The notes under the pieces were generated by a model that ran no database searches, was not told the origin of the DNA, and saw nothing but the letters and a program-made list of their open reading frames with translations. From the NCBI GenBank assembly GCA_030148165.1, contig JASBTZ010000003.1, forward strand, positions 248,001 to 312,000: a stretch of DNA of 64,000 nt, read 5' to 3'. Made by a program: the position numbers and the translations under genes. The stretch comes from Bacteroidota bacterium (GTDB lineage: Bacteria; Bacteroidota; Bacteroidia; Flavobacteriales_D; Crocinitomicaceae). Of the stretch, positions 54,528-63,565 are shown in pieces (the stretch's first letter is position 1; every line of letters starts with the position of its first letter).

Positions 54528-55706
54528 ATGAGTAAAGAAGTATATATAATATCAGCCGTTAGAACTCCTATGGGAAGTTTCGGTGGAAGTCTTTCGACTG
54601 TGCCTGCTCCAAAATTAGGAGCTGCTGCAATAAAAGGCGCATTAGAGAAGGCAGGAATTGACGCCAGTGTAGTAAACGAAGTGTTTATGGGGAATGTTCT
54701 TCAGGCTGGACTTGGACAAGCACCTGCGCGTCAGGCAGCTATGTTTGCCGGAATTAATGAAAATGTACCTTGTACAACTGTTAATAAGGTATGTGCCTCT
54801 GGAATGAAAGCATTGAGTATTGCCGCTCAAACAATCCTAAGTGGAGACAATGATGTGGTTGTAGCTGGTGGTATGGAAAACATGAGTTTGGTTCCACATT
54901 ATTACAATGCCCGTGTTGCGACCAAACTAGGTGATGTTAAAATGAAAGACGGTATGGTGCTTGACGGTTTAACGGATGTTTACAATCAGGTGCATATGGG
55001 AGTTTGTGCTGATAAATGTGCTACTGAAAACAATATTTCAAGAGAGGATCAGGACAATTTTGCAATCGAGTCGTACAAGAGAGCAGCAAGAGCCTGGGAA
55101 GAAGGTAAATTTGATAATGAGATCGTACCGGTAGAAGTACCTCAGCGTCGTGGTGATGCCATCATTGTTGATAAGGATGAGGAATTCACCAATGTCAAAC
55201 TTGATAAAATTCCAGCGCTTAGAGCAGTTTTTACACCAGAAGGAACGGTTACTGCAGCGAACGCTTCTACATTGAACGATGGTGCATCTGCACTCATACT
55301 TATGAGTAAAGAAAAAGCGGAAGAATTAGGAGTATCTCCTATTGCAAAGATTATTGGCTATGGTGATGCAGCTCATGATCCTGAATGGTTTACCACCGCA
55401 CCTGCAAAAGCTGTTCCGGTAGCACTAAACAAAGCAGGTCTTTCAACAAGTGATATTGATTACTGGGAGCTTAACCAGGCATTCTCTGTTGTAGGAATTG
55501 TGAATACCCAAAAACTTGGACTTGATCCTGCGAAAGTAGATGTAAACGGTGGTGCAGTAGCACTTGGTCACCCACTTGGAAACAGTGGGTCAAGAATCAT
55601 CGTGACCTTGATCAACGTTTTGAAACAAAACAATGGTAAATATGGAGCAGCCGGTATCTGTAACGGTGGCGGTGGAGCTTCTGCAATGGTGATTGAAAAC
55701 GTATAG
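54528..55706 (+). CDS. Acetyl-CoA C-acyltransferase (thiolase)
   Basis: 392 aa. The acylated nucleophile Cys89 is in NKVCASGMKAL. The C-terminal active site has GGAVALGHPLGNSGSR (His) and CNGGGGASAM (second Cys). The length is typical of biosynthetic/degradative thiolase II. It condenses or cleaves acetyl-CoA and acetoacetyl-CoA; the direction cannot be told from sequence. It is a single gene with its own terminator. Confidence 0.95.
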   Translation: MSKEVYIISAVRTPMGSFGGSLSTVPAPKLGAAAIKGALEKAGIDASVVNEVFMGNVLQAGLGQAPARQAAMFAGINENVPCTTVNKVCASGMKALSIAAQTILSGDNDVVVAGGMENMSLVPHYYNARVATKLGDVKMKDGMVLDGLTDVYNQVHMGVCADKCATENNISREDQDNFAIESYKRAARAWEEGKFDNEIVPVEVPQRRGDAIIVDKDEEFTNVKLDKIPALRAVFTPEGTVTAANASTLNDGASALILMSKEKAEELGVSPIAKIIGYGDAAHDPEWFTTAPAKAVPVALNKAGLSTSDIDYWELNQAFSVVGIVNTQKLGLDPAKVDVNGGAVALGHPLGNSGSRIIVTLINVLKQNNGKYGAAGICNGGGGASAMVIENV

Positions 55707-55725
55707 ATTTCCAACAAAGAGATAT

Positions 55726-55754
55726 AAAGGTCGTTCAAGGAACGGCCTTTTTTT
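55726..55754 (+). terminator. Rho-independent terminator of thiolase
   Basis: An 11-bp stem, AAAGGTCGTTC/GAACGGCCTTT (one G-T pair), has a 3-base loop and a seven-T run. The run meets the stop of the convergent bshA gene. Confidence 0.9.
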
Positions 55755-56880
55755 ATGCCTCAACAGTCAGGGATTCATACAATGCTTCATATCTAGCTAC
55801 AACTGGTTCAATATTAAATTTGAGCGCTTGCTCCCGGGCTCCTTTTTTCAAAGCCTCGTTTAATTCAGGATCATTAAATATCCTGATCGCATTCTTTGCC
55901 ATCCCTTTGACGTCACCTACGTTTGAAAGGAATCCGGTCTTACCTTCAATATTAACTTCGGGTAAACCTCCGGTATTAGTTGAAATAACAGGCACTCCCG
56001 CAGCCATTGCTTCCAGTGCGGCCAATCCAAAACTCTCAGTTGCAGATGGTAACAAGAATAAGTCTGAAATATCGAGAACATCACTCGTGTCTCGAATCTT
56101 TCCAACGAATGTAATTCTGTGACATAGATCCAACGTACGACACTTCTCTTCAAGTTTGTTCCGCTCTGGTCCGTCACCCACAAGTATTAGTCGGGAAGGA
56201 ATTTCTTTGTTGACCAAATCAAACACATCGATCACGTCGCCTACCCTTTTTACTTTTCTGAAGTTTGATATATGACAAATGATTGGTTCGTTGTTCTGAG
56301 TATAACGATCCCGCAATTCACTTGCATTGGGACAAGGATCGTGTATCTGCACAAAATTTGGAATCACTTCAATCTCACGTGTCGTATTGAAATGTTTGTA
56401 CGTGTCCTTCTTCAAAGACTCCGAAACAGCAGTAACTGCGTCAGATTCATTAATACAAAAAGTAATAACCGGTTCAAACGAAGAGTCTTTTCCTACTAAT
56501 GTTATATCTGTACCATGCAAGGTTGTCACAACCGGAATGCTAATACCCTGTGACTTGAGAATTTGCTTTGCCATGTACGCAGCAGAGGCATGAGGAATAG
56601 CATAGTGAACGTGCAATATATTTAAACCCTCATATTTAACAACATCCACCATCTTGCTGGCAAGGACTGTCTCATAGGGTTCATAATCGAACAAGGGGTA
56701 ATCTGATACGCGAACTTCGTGGTAAAACACATTTCCTGTAAATCCGGCCAAACGCACCGGTTGTGAATAGGTAATAAAGTGTACTTCGTGGCCCTTTTTT
56801 GCCAGATACTTACCTAATTCTGTTGCTACAACCCCACTTCCTCCATAAGTAGGATAAAGTACTATCCCAATCTTCATCAT
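55753..56880 (-). CDS. bshA: Bacillithiol biosynthesis glycosyltransferase BshA
   Basis: 375 aa from the ATG at 56878-56880; another ATG follows at once. A longer reading starts at TTG and adds a polar lead. MKIGIVLYPTYGGSGVVATE, followed by LGKYLAKKGHEVHFITYSQP, matches BshA, which joins GlcNAc to L-malate as the first step of bacillithiol synthesis. VTTLHGTDIT and NFRKVKRVGDVIDVF are further hallmarks, and ESFGLAALEAM is the GT4 nucleotide-sugar motif. It is the last gene of the GH3/serine hydrolase - PAP2 - bshA operon. Confidence 0.94.
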   Translation of the reverse strand: MMKIGIVLYPTYGGSGVVATELGKYLAKKGHEVHFITYSQPVRLAGFTGNVFYHEVRVSDYPLFDYEPYETVLASKMVDVVKYEGLNILHVHYAIPHASAAYMAKQILKSQGISIPVVTTLHGTDITLVGKDSSFEPVITFCINESDAVTAVSESLKKDTYKHFNTTREIEVIPNFVQIHDPCPNASELRDRYTQNNEPIICHISNFRKVKRVGDVIDVFDLVNKEIPSRLILVGDGPERNKLEEKCRTLDLCHRITFVGKIRDTSDVLDISDLFLLPSATESFGLAALEAMAAGVPVISTNTGGLPEVNIEGKTGFLSNVGDVKGMAKNAIRIFNDPELNEALKKGAREQALKFNIEPVVARYEALYESLTVEA

Positions 56881-56913
56881 AACATTTTGTTCTTCTAAAT
56901 TACTCAAATAATA

Positions 56914-57516
56914 CTAGGAACTCCCGTCGATCGGCAACATATACTTAACGAATCTTGCAATCGCAAAAGATACCGGAATTGCTGCAAGTAGGTCGATAGA
57001 ATAATGAATATGCTGAACCAGAATGAGATACGAGAGTGCAACAGCCGCTATGATGAAGTAAATCCTATACCTCGACAAGAAGGCTATCAACAAGACTGTG
57101 GCCAGGTGACCACTGAAAAACAGGTCTGTCGTAATGTTTCCGTCGTAAATCAGACCGTTGAGAAATGGATCTTCCAAGCGCACAATCCCCTCGGGTTCGT
57201 TCAAAGGAAGTAAAGTCATTGAAATGATTCTAAGTATGAGCAAGATGGAATAACCATACATCAGATGCGTCACATAAGTGATCTTACGAATATGCAGAAA
57301 GAGATAACTAAGTAAGGAGCCATAGGTGAGAATAAATATATAAAGTGAGACATCTCCAGGCTTAATCCAACGTAAAATAGGGTCATCAAATGCAATACCG
57401 CCTTCCGCCTCTATCTTATCCTGATGATAACGCAAAAAATAAGTCATCACGATCGCCATCAGAAATAGAATCACTGCTGCAATAATCAAATGCGTGATCG
57501 CCTTGTTCTTTGTCAT
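56914..57516 (-). CDS. PAP2-like/sphingomyelin synthase-like phosphatase
   Basis: A 200-aa membrane protein with six hydrophobic segments. FFSGHLATVLL (His137) and QHIHYSIDLLAAI (His171, Asp175) are the catalytic triad motifs of the SMS-like PAP2 branch (PAP2_C), which works on lipid headgroups or phosphates. The substrate is unknown. It overlaps the GH3 gene by 4 bases (ATGA) and precedes bshA in the operon. Confidence 0.8.
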   Translation of the reverse strand: MTKNKAITHLIIAAVILFLMAIVMTYFLRYHQDKIEAEGGIAFDDPILRWIKPGDVSLYIFILTYGSLLSYLFLHIRKITYVTHLMYGYSILLILRIISMTLLPLNEPEGIVRLEDPFLNGLIYDGNITTDLFFSGHLATVLLIAFLSRYRIYFIIAAVALSYLILVQHIHYSIDLLAAIPVSFAIARFVKYMLPIDGSS

Positions 57517-60458
57517 TTTTTTGCTGACTTCAGAGCCTGATATATTACTTCTTGTATATCGGTTCTAATATTCATTCGGATGATCTTCCAGTTTTCAGCA
57601 TCCGGATACACCCGGTTCGAAAGAAATACATAATTGACTTTATATTCAGGATCCGCCCAGGCAAGGGTTCCGGTAAACCCGGAATGACCATAGCTGCTTT
57701 TTGAAACCAGGCTACACGCCGGACCACCCGTTCCTGTCACCACGGGTTTATCAAACCCTGCTCCTCTCCTATTATTCGGACAGAATTGGCATGAGGTATA
57801 TTGATCGACAATTGAAGCGTCAATGTATCGTTCTCCTCCATATTCTCCTTTATTCAAAAGCATCTGCATAATGGCTGCCAAATCGCTGGCATTCGCAAAT
57901 AATCCTGCGTGACCACCAACACCGCCCATCATGGCTGCTCCCTGGTCATGAACATATCCGTGAATTTGCTGCTTTCTGAAGATTGTATCATTCTCTGTCG
58001 GAGGTATGTCTTTCAGCGTAAACCGTTCCATGGGATTATAACACATGTAATGCAAGCCCATTGGTTTATAAAATTCATCCTCCACATATTCGCTTAACGA
58101 CTTACCCGTTTGCTTCTCGATGATCTTCTTAACAAAGTAGTATCCAACATCCGAATATTTGTATTTGCGAGTCTTTAAAGGGGTTTTAAGTATCTGACGA
58201 TACATCGTATCAACGTAATGATTCATAATAAACAGATCCGATGCTACCTGTATACCGAATTGGTCAGAAGGACCTTTATGATAAATGCGCTCATTGAGAT
58301 CTCCATCAACCAGTGTCTTTGTATAGAATGGAATCCATGGTTGCAGTCCTGCCTGATGTGCCATCATGTCTTTTAAGCGAATGCTTCGATAGGGTGTATT
58401 CGCTGTTTCTTCACTTAAATAGCTTTCTAAACGCGTATTCAGATCGAATTTATCCTGACTATTCAAACGCATGAGTGAAATTGTTGATGCCGCAATCTTT
58501 GTAATTGAAGCAATATCATATACATCCTTATTACTTACCAGTCGCTTTTTATCGTATGTATGGTATCCAAATGACTTTCGATAAATTACTTTACCTTCAA
58601 TTGCCACAACAATCTGGCATCCCGGAAATGCTCCTGATTGGATTCCTTTTTCAACGATAGAATCGATTTCGGCCAGTTTAGCGCGACTAATGCCTAATTC
58701 CTCCGGTTGTGATTCTTTGAGTCTTCCTGCCCACGGAACCTGAATACCAATACCTCTTTTAAATTCAGAATTGATGGAGATTGGAAGCTTTCCTACAGAA
58801 GCAAAAGCACCCATTATGAATTGTCCGGAACGACTCAAGGCATAATCATTGTTTTCATAAGCAATGACGATGGACTTTAGTTTCCCCTCGTTGAACTCTC
58901 CTTTACCTAAAGCCAAAGGATTTCCATGAACCAGAAGAATATTCTTACTTGATTCGGGCAGTGCATTAACCCACGTACGCCATCCTTTGGGCATTCCGAA
59001 ATCATTTCGGGTAAGGACCGTTGTTGCATGCAACGAAGTAATGATCATATCGTAGCCACTGAGCCTGGCACCTATTTTACTTCTCGCTTCCGCGACTGAA
59101 TAAAAATGCTCATGTTCAATATGAGCAATTTGTTCCATTGATTTTGCCAATGTGTCCGCATTGGGACCGATACTAACGTGAAGGATCTTTTGATCAAAGC
59201 GTTTAATGGGTAACAGATCATCTTCATTCTTCACTACTGTTATCGCCTTTTCGTACAACAATCGTTTTGTCAGTCGAACTTCCTCGTCATCGAAGGACTT
59301 GTATTTCTTCGGTGCAATGACTGTATTATACTTTGCTAAGAGAATTTTGCGACATCGGCTATCAATTTCATATTGCGTAATTTCTCCATCTTTTACTTTC
59401 TTTTCGATAGCATCGATGGCTCCTTTCACTGTTTCCGGAAGTAAGAGTATGTCGATTCCTGCCTCAAATGCTTTCACAACAGCCTCCACCTTCCCATAGC
59501 GATCTGCCACCGCTTTCATACGTAAGGCATCACTTACGATTAATCCTTCAAAGCCAAGTTTTTCCCTCAGATAATCCTGGATCATCGGTTTCGATAAACT
59601 GCTGGGAGTCCCACTTGGATCCAGTGCCGGGACATTGAGGTGGCCGATCATTACAGAAGATGTCTTTGCTCTGATTCCAGCTCGGAAAGGATAAAAATCA
59701 ATCGCTTCAATATGCTCCAATGAATTGTTGACTACCGGAAGATCATAATGTGAATCCACATCCGTATCTCCGTGTCCTGGAAAATGTTTAATGCTGGTTA
59801 ATACGCCCTGAGATTCCATTCCTTTGACCGTAGCAGCAACATGCTCAGCTACCTCTTTAGGATTCTCTCCAAAAGAACGAAAGCCGATTACCGGATTCTT
59901 TGGATTGTTATTGACATCCGCGACCGGAGCGAAATTCATGTGTATTCCAATTTCCCGACATTCTTCGGCGATCATCATACCAATGCGTTCGGTCAAAACC
60001 GGATCATCAGCTGCACCAATCGTGTAATTGTACGGGAATCGCTCCTCTCCGAAAAGACGCATGTCCACCCCCCACTCTGCGTCCATTGCTATTAACAGTG
60101 GCGTTTTTGCATGACTCTGAAAACGATCAATGGTTTCGATCATCTTATCGCGTTGTCCCTGAAAGTAGATAAGTCCACCAACTTTGTCGCGAATAACGAG
60201 TGTGTCGACCTCGTTCAGATGGGCTTCCGATTTATTGGAGTAAGCTGCTACCATGAAAAACTGACCGATCTTTTCCCTAAGAGTCAATTTGGCCAATTCT
60301 GCCTCCACCCACTCATTTTTGACCTCTGCTTTTTTTTCTTTGACCGTTACCATTGACTTTCCGGAAGATGGCTCTTCAATGCTGCCGTAGGACCAGACAT
60401 AAAGTGAGACGGCCATAAGGCCAAATACAATTGATATAGATGAAAAATAACGCTTCAC
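57513..60458 (-). CDS. GH3 glycosidase fused to serine hydrolase
   Basis: 981 aa. A signal/anchor (about 1-24) is followed by a GH3 domain (about 50-560) of NagZ type with KHFPGHGDTDVDSH (224-237) and nucleophile Asp310 (VSDAL). A beta-lactamase/serine hydrolase domain (about 590-981) has S651-I-T-K654, Tyr768-Ser-Asp770 and HSGFTG (925-930). All catalytic motifs are intact. The fusion is known in Bacteroidota and would act on muropeptides or cell-wall sugars in the periplasm. The start is GTG at 60456-60458, directly after a perfect -7 box, so it is probably leaderless. It is the first gene of the operon. Confidence 0.9.
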   Translation of the reverse strand: MKRYFSSISIVFGLMAVSLYVWSYGSIEEPSSGKSMVTVKEKKAEVKNEWVEAELAKLTLREKIGQFFMVAAYSNKSEAHLNEVDTLVIRDKVGGLIYFQGQRDKMIETIDRFQSHAKTPLLIAMDAEWGVDMRLFGEERFPYNYTIGAADDPVLTERIGMMIAEECREIGIHMNFAPVADVNNNPKNPVIGFRSFGENPKEVAEHVAATVKGMESQGVLTSIKHFPGHGDTDVDSHYDLPVVNNSLEHIEAIDFYPFRAGIRAKTSSVMIGHLNVPALDPSGTPSSLSKPMIQDYLREKLGFEGLIVSDALRMKAVADRYGKVEAVVKAFEAGIDILLLPETVKGAIDAIEKKVKDGEITQYEIDSRCRKILLAKYNTVIAPKKYKSFDDEEVRLTKRLLYEKAITVVKNEDDLLPIKRFDQKILHVSIGPNADTLAKSMEQIAHIEHEHFYSVAEARSKIGARLSGYDMIITSLHATTVLTRNDFGMPKGWRTWVNALPESSKNILLVHGNPLALGKGEFNEGKLKSIVIAYENNDYALSRSGQFIMGAFASVGKLPISINSEFKRGIGIQVPWAGRLKESQPEELGISRAKLAEIDSIVEKGIQSGAFPGCQIVVAIEGKVIYRKSFGYHTYDKKRLVSNKDVYDIASITKIAASTISLMRLNSQDKFDLNTRLESYLSEETANTPYRSIRLKDMMAHQAGLQPWIPFYTKTLVDGDLNERIYHKGPSDQFGIQVASDLFIMNHYVDTMYRQILKTPLKTRKYKYSDVGYYFVKKIIEKQTGKSLSEYVEDEFYKPMGLHYMCYNPMERFTLKDIPPTENDTIFRKQQIHGYVHDQGAAMMGGVGGHAGLFANASDLAAIMQMLLNKGEYGGERYIDASIVDQYTSCQFCPNNRRGAGFDKPVVTGTGGPACSLVSKSSYGHSGFTGTLAWADPEYKVNYVFLSNRVYPDAENWKIIRMNIRTDIQEVIYQALKSAKK

Positions 60459-60462
60459 ACTT

Positions 60463-60470
60463 CAAAAATA
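60463..60470 (-). promoter_or_regulatory. Perfect -7 box, leaderless spacing (GH3 operon)
   Basis: TATTTTTG on the minus strand, then AAGT, then the GTG at 60456-60458. Confidence 0.6.
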
Positions 60471-60621
60471 AAACAACAAAAAGGATGATCTTTTTAAGAT
60501 ACAATAAGTTATTCACACATTAGTTACAAAAACTTATCCAAGTTGAATCTGACGCATTGACAGCAGAATAAACAAGGCATATTTTTTGATCAATCAATGC
60601 GCAAAAGCCGTTTAAAAATTC

Positions 60622-60629
60622 TAAATTTG
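60622..60629 (+). promoter_or_regulatory. Perfect -7 box for mutL operon
   Basis: TAAATTTG lies 6 nt before the ATG at 60636, which shows that the frame's upstream ATG (60597) is not the start. Confidence 0.55.
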
Positions 60630-60635
60630 TTTGAC

Positions 60636-60959
60636 ATGAAGATCCGATTTTTCAATAAAGCAATTCCGCATCGTCGTTTCGAATACCAGCCCATGTATTA
60701 CAATGAGCGTAAAGAGCGACTGGATATTAAAAAAGCACATTACGAAAAGATTAATGACGGCTCTATTACCGATAACGAGAGACGGGAACACTTGAGAGAC
60801 AACTTGAGAGATCAGTGGTCTGCCAGTCATGTTCGTTCACAACACAATAGAAGCTCTAACATCCGTATCCTGCTATTAATCGGATTGATTCTGGCACTGG
60901 GTTATTTTATTTTCAACGGTGTTGATCAGGTAGACACAATCGTAACGAAGCTCTGGTAG
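60636..60959 (+). CDS. Small single-pass membrane protein upstream of mutL
   Basis: 107 aa from the ATG at 60636. A soluble, basic N-terminal part (MKIRFFNKAIPHRRFEYQPM, then YYNERKERL) is followed by one C-terminal membrane helix (about 78-98, ILLLIGLILALGYFIFNG). Similar proteins sit next to mutL in Flavobacteriia and are often misannotated as riboflavin synthase. The mutL gene starts 8 bases after the stop, so the two are co-transcribed. The function is unknown. Confidence 0.7.
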   Translation: MKIRFFNKAIPHRRFEYQPMYYNERKERLDIKKAHYEKINDGSITDNERREHLRDNLRDQWSASHVRSQHNRSSNIRILLLIGLILALGYFIFNGVDQVDTIVTKLW

Positions 60960-60967
60960 GAAAAGGC

Positions 60968-62797
60968 ATGAGTGATCTGATACAATTACTTCCTGACAAC
61001 ATAGCCAATCAAATAGCAGCCGGTGAGGTTATTCAACGACCTGCGTCTGTTATCAAAGAACTCATGGAGAACGCTATCGATGCGAATGCCACGGAGATCA
61101 TCGTAAACATTAAAGATTCCGGCAAGACCTTAATTCAGGTTATCGACAATGGTCAAGGAATGAGTAAGGCTGATGCTCAACTTTGTTTTGAGCGACATGC
61201 GACGAGTAAAGTTCGGAAAGCGGATGATCTCTTTGCCCTTCAGACAAAAGGATTTCGTGGAGAAGCCCTGGCATCCATAGCAGCTATTGCACATGTCAAT
61301 CTGAAAACTAAACGGGAAGCAGATGAACTAGGAACCACGGTTACCATTGAAGGAAGTAAGATTATTGATACCGCTGAAGATATTCATCCGAAAGGAAGCA
61401 CATTCGACATCAAGAACTTATTTTACAATGTCCCAGCCAGAAGGAATTTCCTCAAATCTGACAACGTTGAATTTAACCATATACACGAGGAATTTTTAAG
61501 AGTTTCCCTGGCTCATCCCGATATCCGATTCGCACTTTATCATAACGATAAACAGCTGTACGACCTGCGTGAAGCCGTTCTGCGAAAAAGAATCGTTTCA
61601 ATTCTGGGAGCCAAAACGAATGATCGTTTGGTGCCAATTGAAGTTGAAACCGATATTGTAAAGATTCACGGTTTTGTTGTAAAACCTGAGTTCGCGAAGA
61701 AATCAAGGGGTGACCAATACTTCTTCGTTAACAATCGTTTTTTTAAGTCGAGTTATTTCAATCATTCGGTAACCAAAGCTTTTGAGGGATTATTGAAAGA
61801 CAGGGCGTTTCCTGGATACTTCCTTTATTTTGAAATAGATCCCGGAAAAATAGACGTAAATGTTCATCCGACTAAGACCGAGATAAAATTCGAGGAAGAA
61901 AAATACATCTACTCGATCCTTTTAAGCTCTATACGCCAGGCGCTCGGTAAATACAACATAGCACCTAGTCTGGATTTCGAGAGAGAAACGAGCTTTGACG
62001 TCCCGGAAGAAGTAAAGAAACAACCTATTTCAGAACCAGAAATCAAGGTTAACAAGGATTTTAACCCATTCAGCAGCGGTGCTTCATCGGGCGGAAACAA
62101 ACAGAAATCATTCACGGGAGCAATCAACAAAGAGGGCTTTGGCGATATTCAACCTAAAAAAGAAGACTGGGCAAACTTTTACTCCATTGAAGAAGAAAGT
62201 GAGGCGGAACAAAGCTCGCTTGATCTGGAATCCGAACTAAATTCCGGTGCAAATTACCTTTTTAAGGAGCCTTATTTATTTGTTCCTTCGAAGTCCGGCA
62301 TTATGGTCATCCATACATCTCGAGCTATTGAACGTATTGTTTATGATCAATCGATTAATTCATTTGTTTCCAGCCCAATACCTTCTCAAAAACTTTTGTT
62401 CCCGATGAGTCTGGAAGTTTCTGTTCAGGACGCTAACGCCTGGTCGGATAACATGTCCATTCTCAGACAAGTTGGTTTTGACGGAACATGTGAAAATGGT
62501 GAGCTGGAATTATCTGCTGCGCCCGCAGTCGTTGAAGAGGAAAATATTGTGGGAACTGTAGAAAGGGTTCTAATGACCATTGCTCATAGCGAGATTGATA
62601 AAGGAGAAATAGCACATGAACTGATCCTGTCTATTTCTGTTGCAGCTTCGCTTAAGAAGATTGATCTTCGTGGCAAAGAAAGTCAGGAACAACTGATAAA
62701 CGATCTCTTTCAGTGTGAGGACCACAGTTTTTCGCCTAGAAAGAAAAAAATCATAACTACCATCACAAGCGATGAGTTAATAAAGAAATTTGAATAA
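60968..62797 (+). CDS. mutL: DNA mismatch repair protein MutL
   Basis: 609 aa. The N-terminal GHKL ATPase has general base Glu31 and Asn35 in KELMENAIDANAT, DNGQGM and GFRGEALASIA, all intact. The C-terminal dimerisation domain is present, but the endonuclease motif is degenerate: IHTSRAIERI (about 450-459) stands where the DQHA(X)2E(X)4E metal motif would be. The later ACR and C/GRPT motifs are also missing or altered (CEDHSFSP near 584). It may work without nicking activity, as in bacteria that use MutH or other routes. The next gene starts 2 bases on. Confidence 0.96.
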   Translation: MSDLIQLLPDNIANQIAAGEVIQRPASVIKELMENAIDANATEIIVNIKDSGKTLIQVIDNGQGMSKADAQLCFERHATSKVRKADDLFALQTKGFRGEALASIAAIAHVNLKTKREADELGTTVTIEGSKIIDTAEDIHPKGSTFDIKNLFYNVPARRNFLKSDNVEFNHIHEEFLRVSLAHPDIRFALYHNDKQLYDLREAVLRKRIVSILGAKTNDRLVPIEVETDIVKIHGFVVKPEFAKKSRGDQYFFVNNRFFKSSYFNHSVTKAFEGLLKDRAFPGYFLYFEIDPGKIDVNVHPTKTEIKFEEEKYIYSILLSSIRQALGKYNIAPSLDFERETSFDVPEEVKKQPISEPEIKVNKDFNPFSSGASSGGNKQKSFTGAINKEGFGDIQPKKEDWANFYSIEEESEAEQSSLDLESELNSGANYLFKEPYLFVPSKSGIMVIHTSRAIERIVYDQSINSFVSSPIPSQKLLFPMSLEVSVQDANAWSDNMSILRQVGFDGTCENGELELSAAPAVVEEENIVGTVERVLMTIAHSEIDKGEIAHELILSISVAASLKKIDLRGKESQEQLINDLFQCEDHSFSPRKKKIITTITSDELIKKFE

Positions 62798-62799
62798 GT

Positions 62800-63561
62800 A
62801 TGTTAAGGAATTTACCGCAGGTAACTAAGAATCTACTACTTCTCAATATCACGGTTTACATCATGGCCATGGTACTTGTTTCCAATCAGATTCCCCTTGG
62901 CGCTGAGCTAGGAAGTCACTATGTCAATTCGATGTTCTTTAAGCCATACCAGATTGTTTCGCACATGTTTATGCACAGCTTGAGTGACCCATTTCATATT
63001 TTCATGAACATGTTTCTGCTGGTCATGTTTGGTGGTCATTTGGAACGAGTCTGGGGAGCAAAACGCTATTTTATTTTCTATATATCTTGCGGATTAGGAG
63101 CTTTCGTAATGTACAATTCAATAGGTGTTTGGCAGTTGTACAATGTGAAAAATGAATTAATTAGTCAAGGAGTTGATCTTCAATATTGGAATAGTTATAT
63201 CAATGATATTCATCAGCAAACACTATACCTGGAAAGATATCGCTTGCCAAATTTGCCAACAGATGCATTGACTGACTATATGAGTTTGAATATAGCTCAA
63301 ATGGCAGGTGCATCGGGTGCTATTTTCGGGTTACTAGCAGGATTTGCTATGCTTTTCCCTAATACACAACTATTTTTAATTTTCATTCCGATCCCCATTA
63401 AAGCAAAATATTTAATTGGAGTCTATTTACTATATGAAGTTTACAATAGTATTATCAATATTTCTGATGGAATCGCCCATCTCGCCCATGTCGGTGGTGC
63501 AGTTGTAGGAATCATTTTTATATTAGTCTGGCGAAAAAGGGATCGAAGTAATTTTTTCTAG
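62800..63561 (+). CDS. Rhomboid intramembrane serine protease
   Basis: A 253-aa rhomboid. HIFMNMFLLVMFGGHLERVW has the Asn in helix 2, AGASGAIFGLLAG holds the catalytic Ser, and HLAHVGGAVVG holds the catalytic His. A polar loop of about 40 residues (about 110-160) lies before the Ser helix. It is second in the mutL operon (2-base gap) and is followed by a further rhomboid gene after 4 bases. The substrates are unknown. Confidence 0.93.
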   Translation: MLRNLPQVTKNLLLLNITVYIMAMVLVSNQIPLGAELGSHYVNSMFFKPYQIVSHMFMHSLSDPFHIFMNMFLLVMFGGHLERVWGAKRYFIFYISCGLGAFVMYNSIGVWQLYNVKNELISQGVDLQYWNSYINDIHQQTLYLERYRLPNLPTDALTDYMSLNIAQMAGASGAIFGLLAGFAMLFPNTQLFLIFIPIPIKAKYLIGVYLLYEVYNSIINISDGIAHLAHVGGAVVGIIFILVWRKRDRSNFF

Positions 63562-63565
63562 GTAA

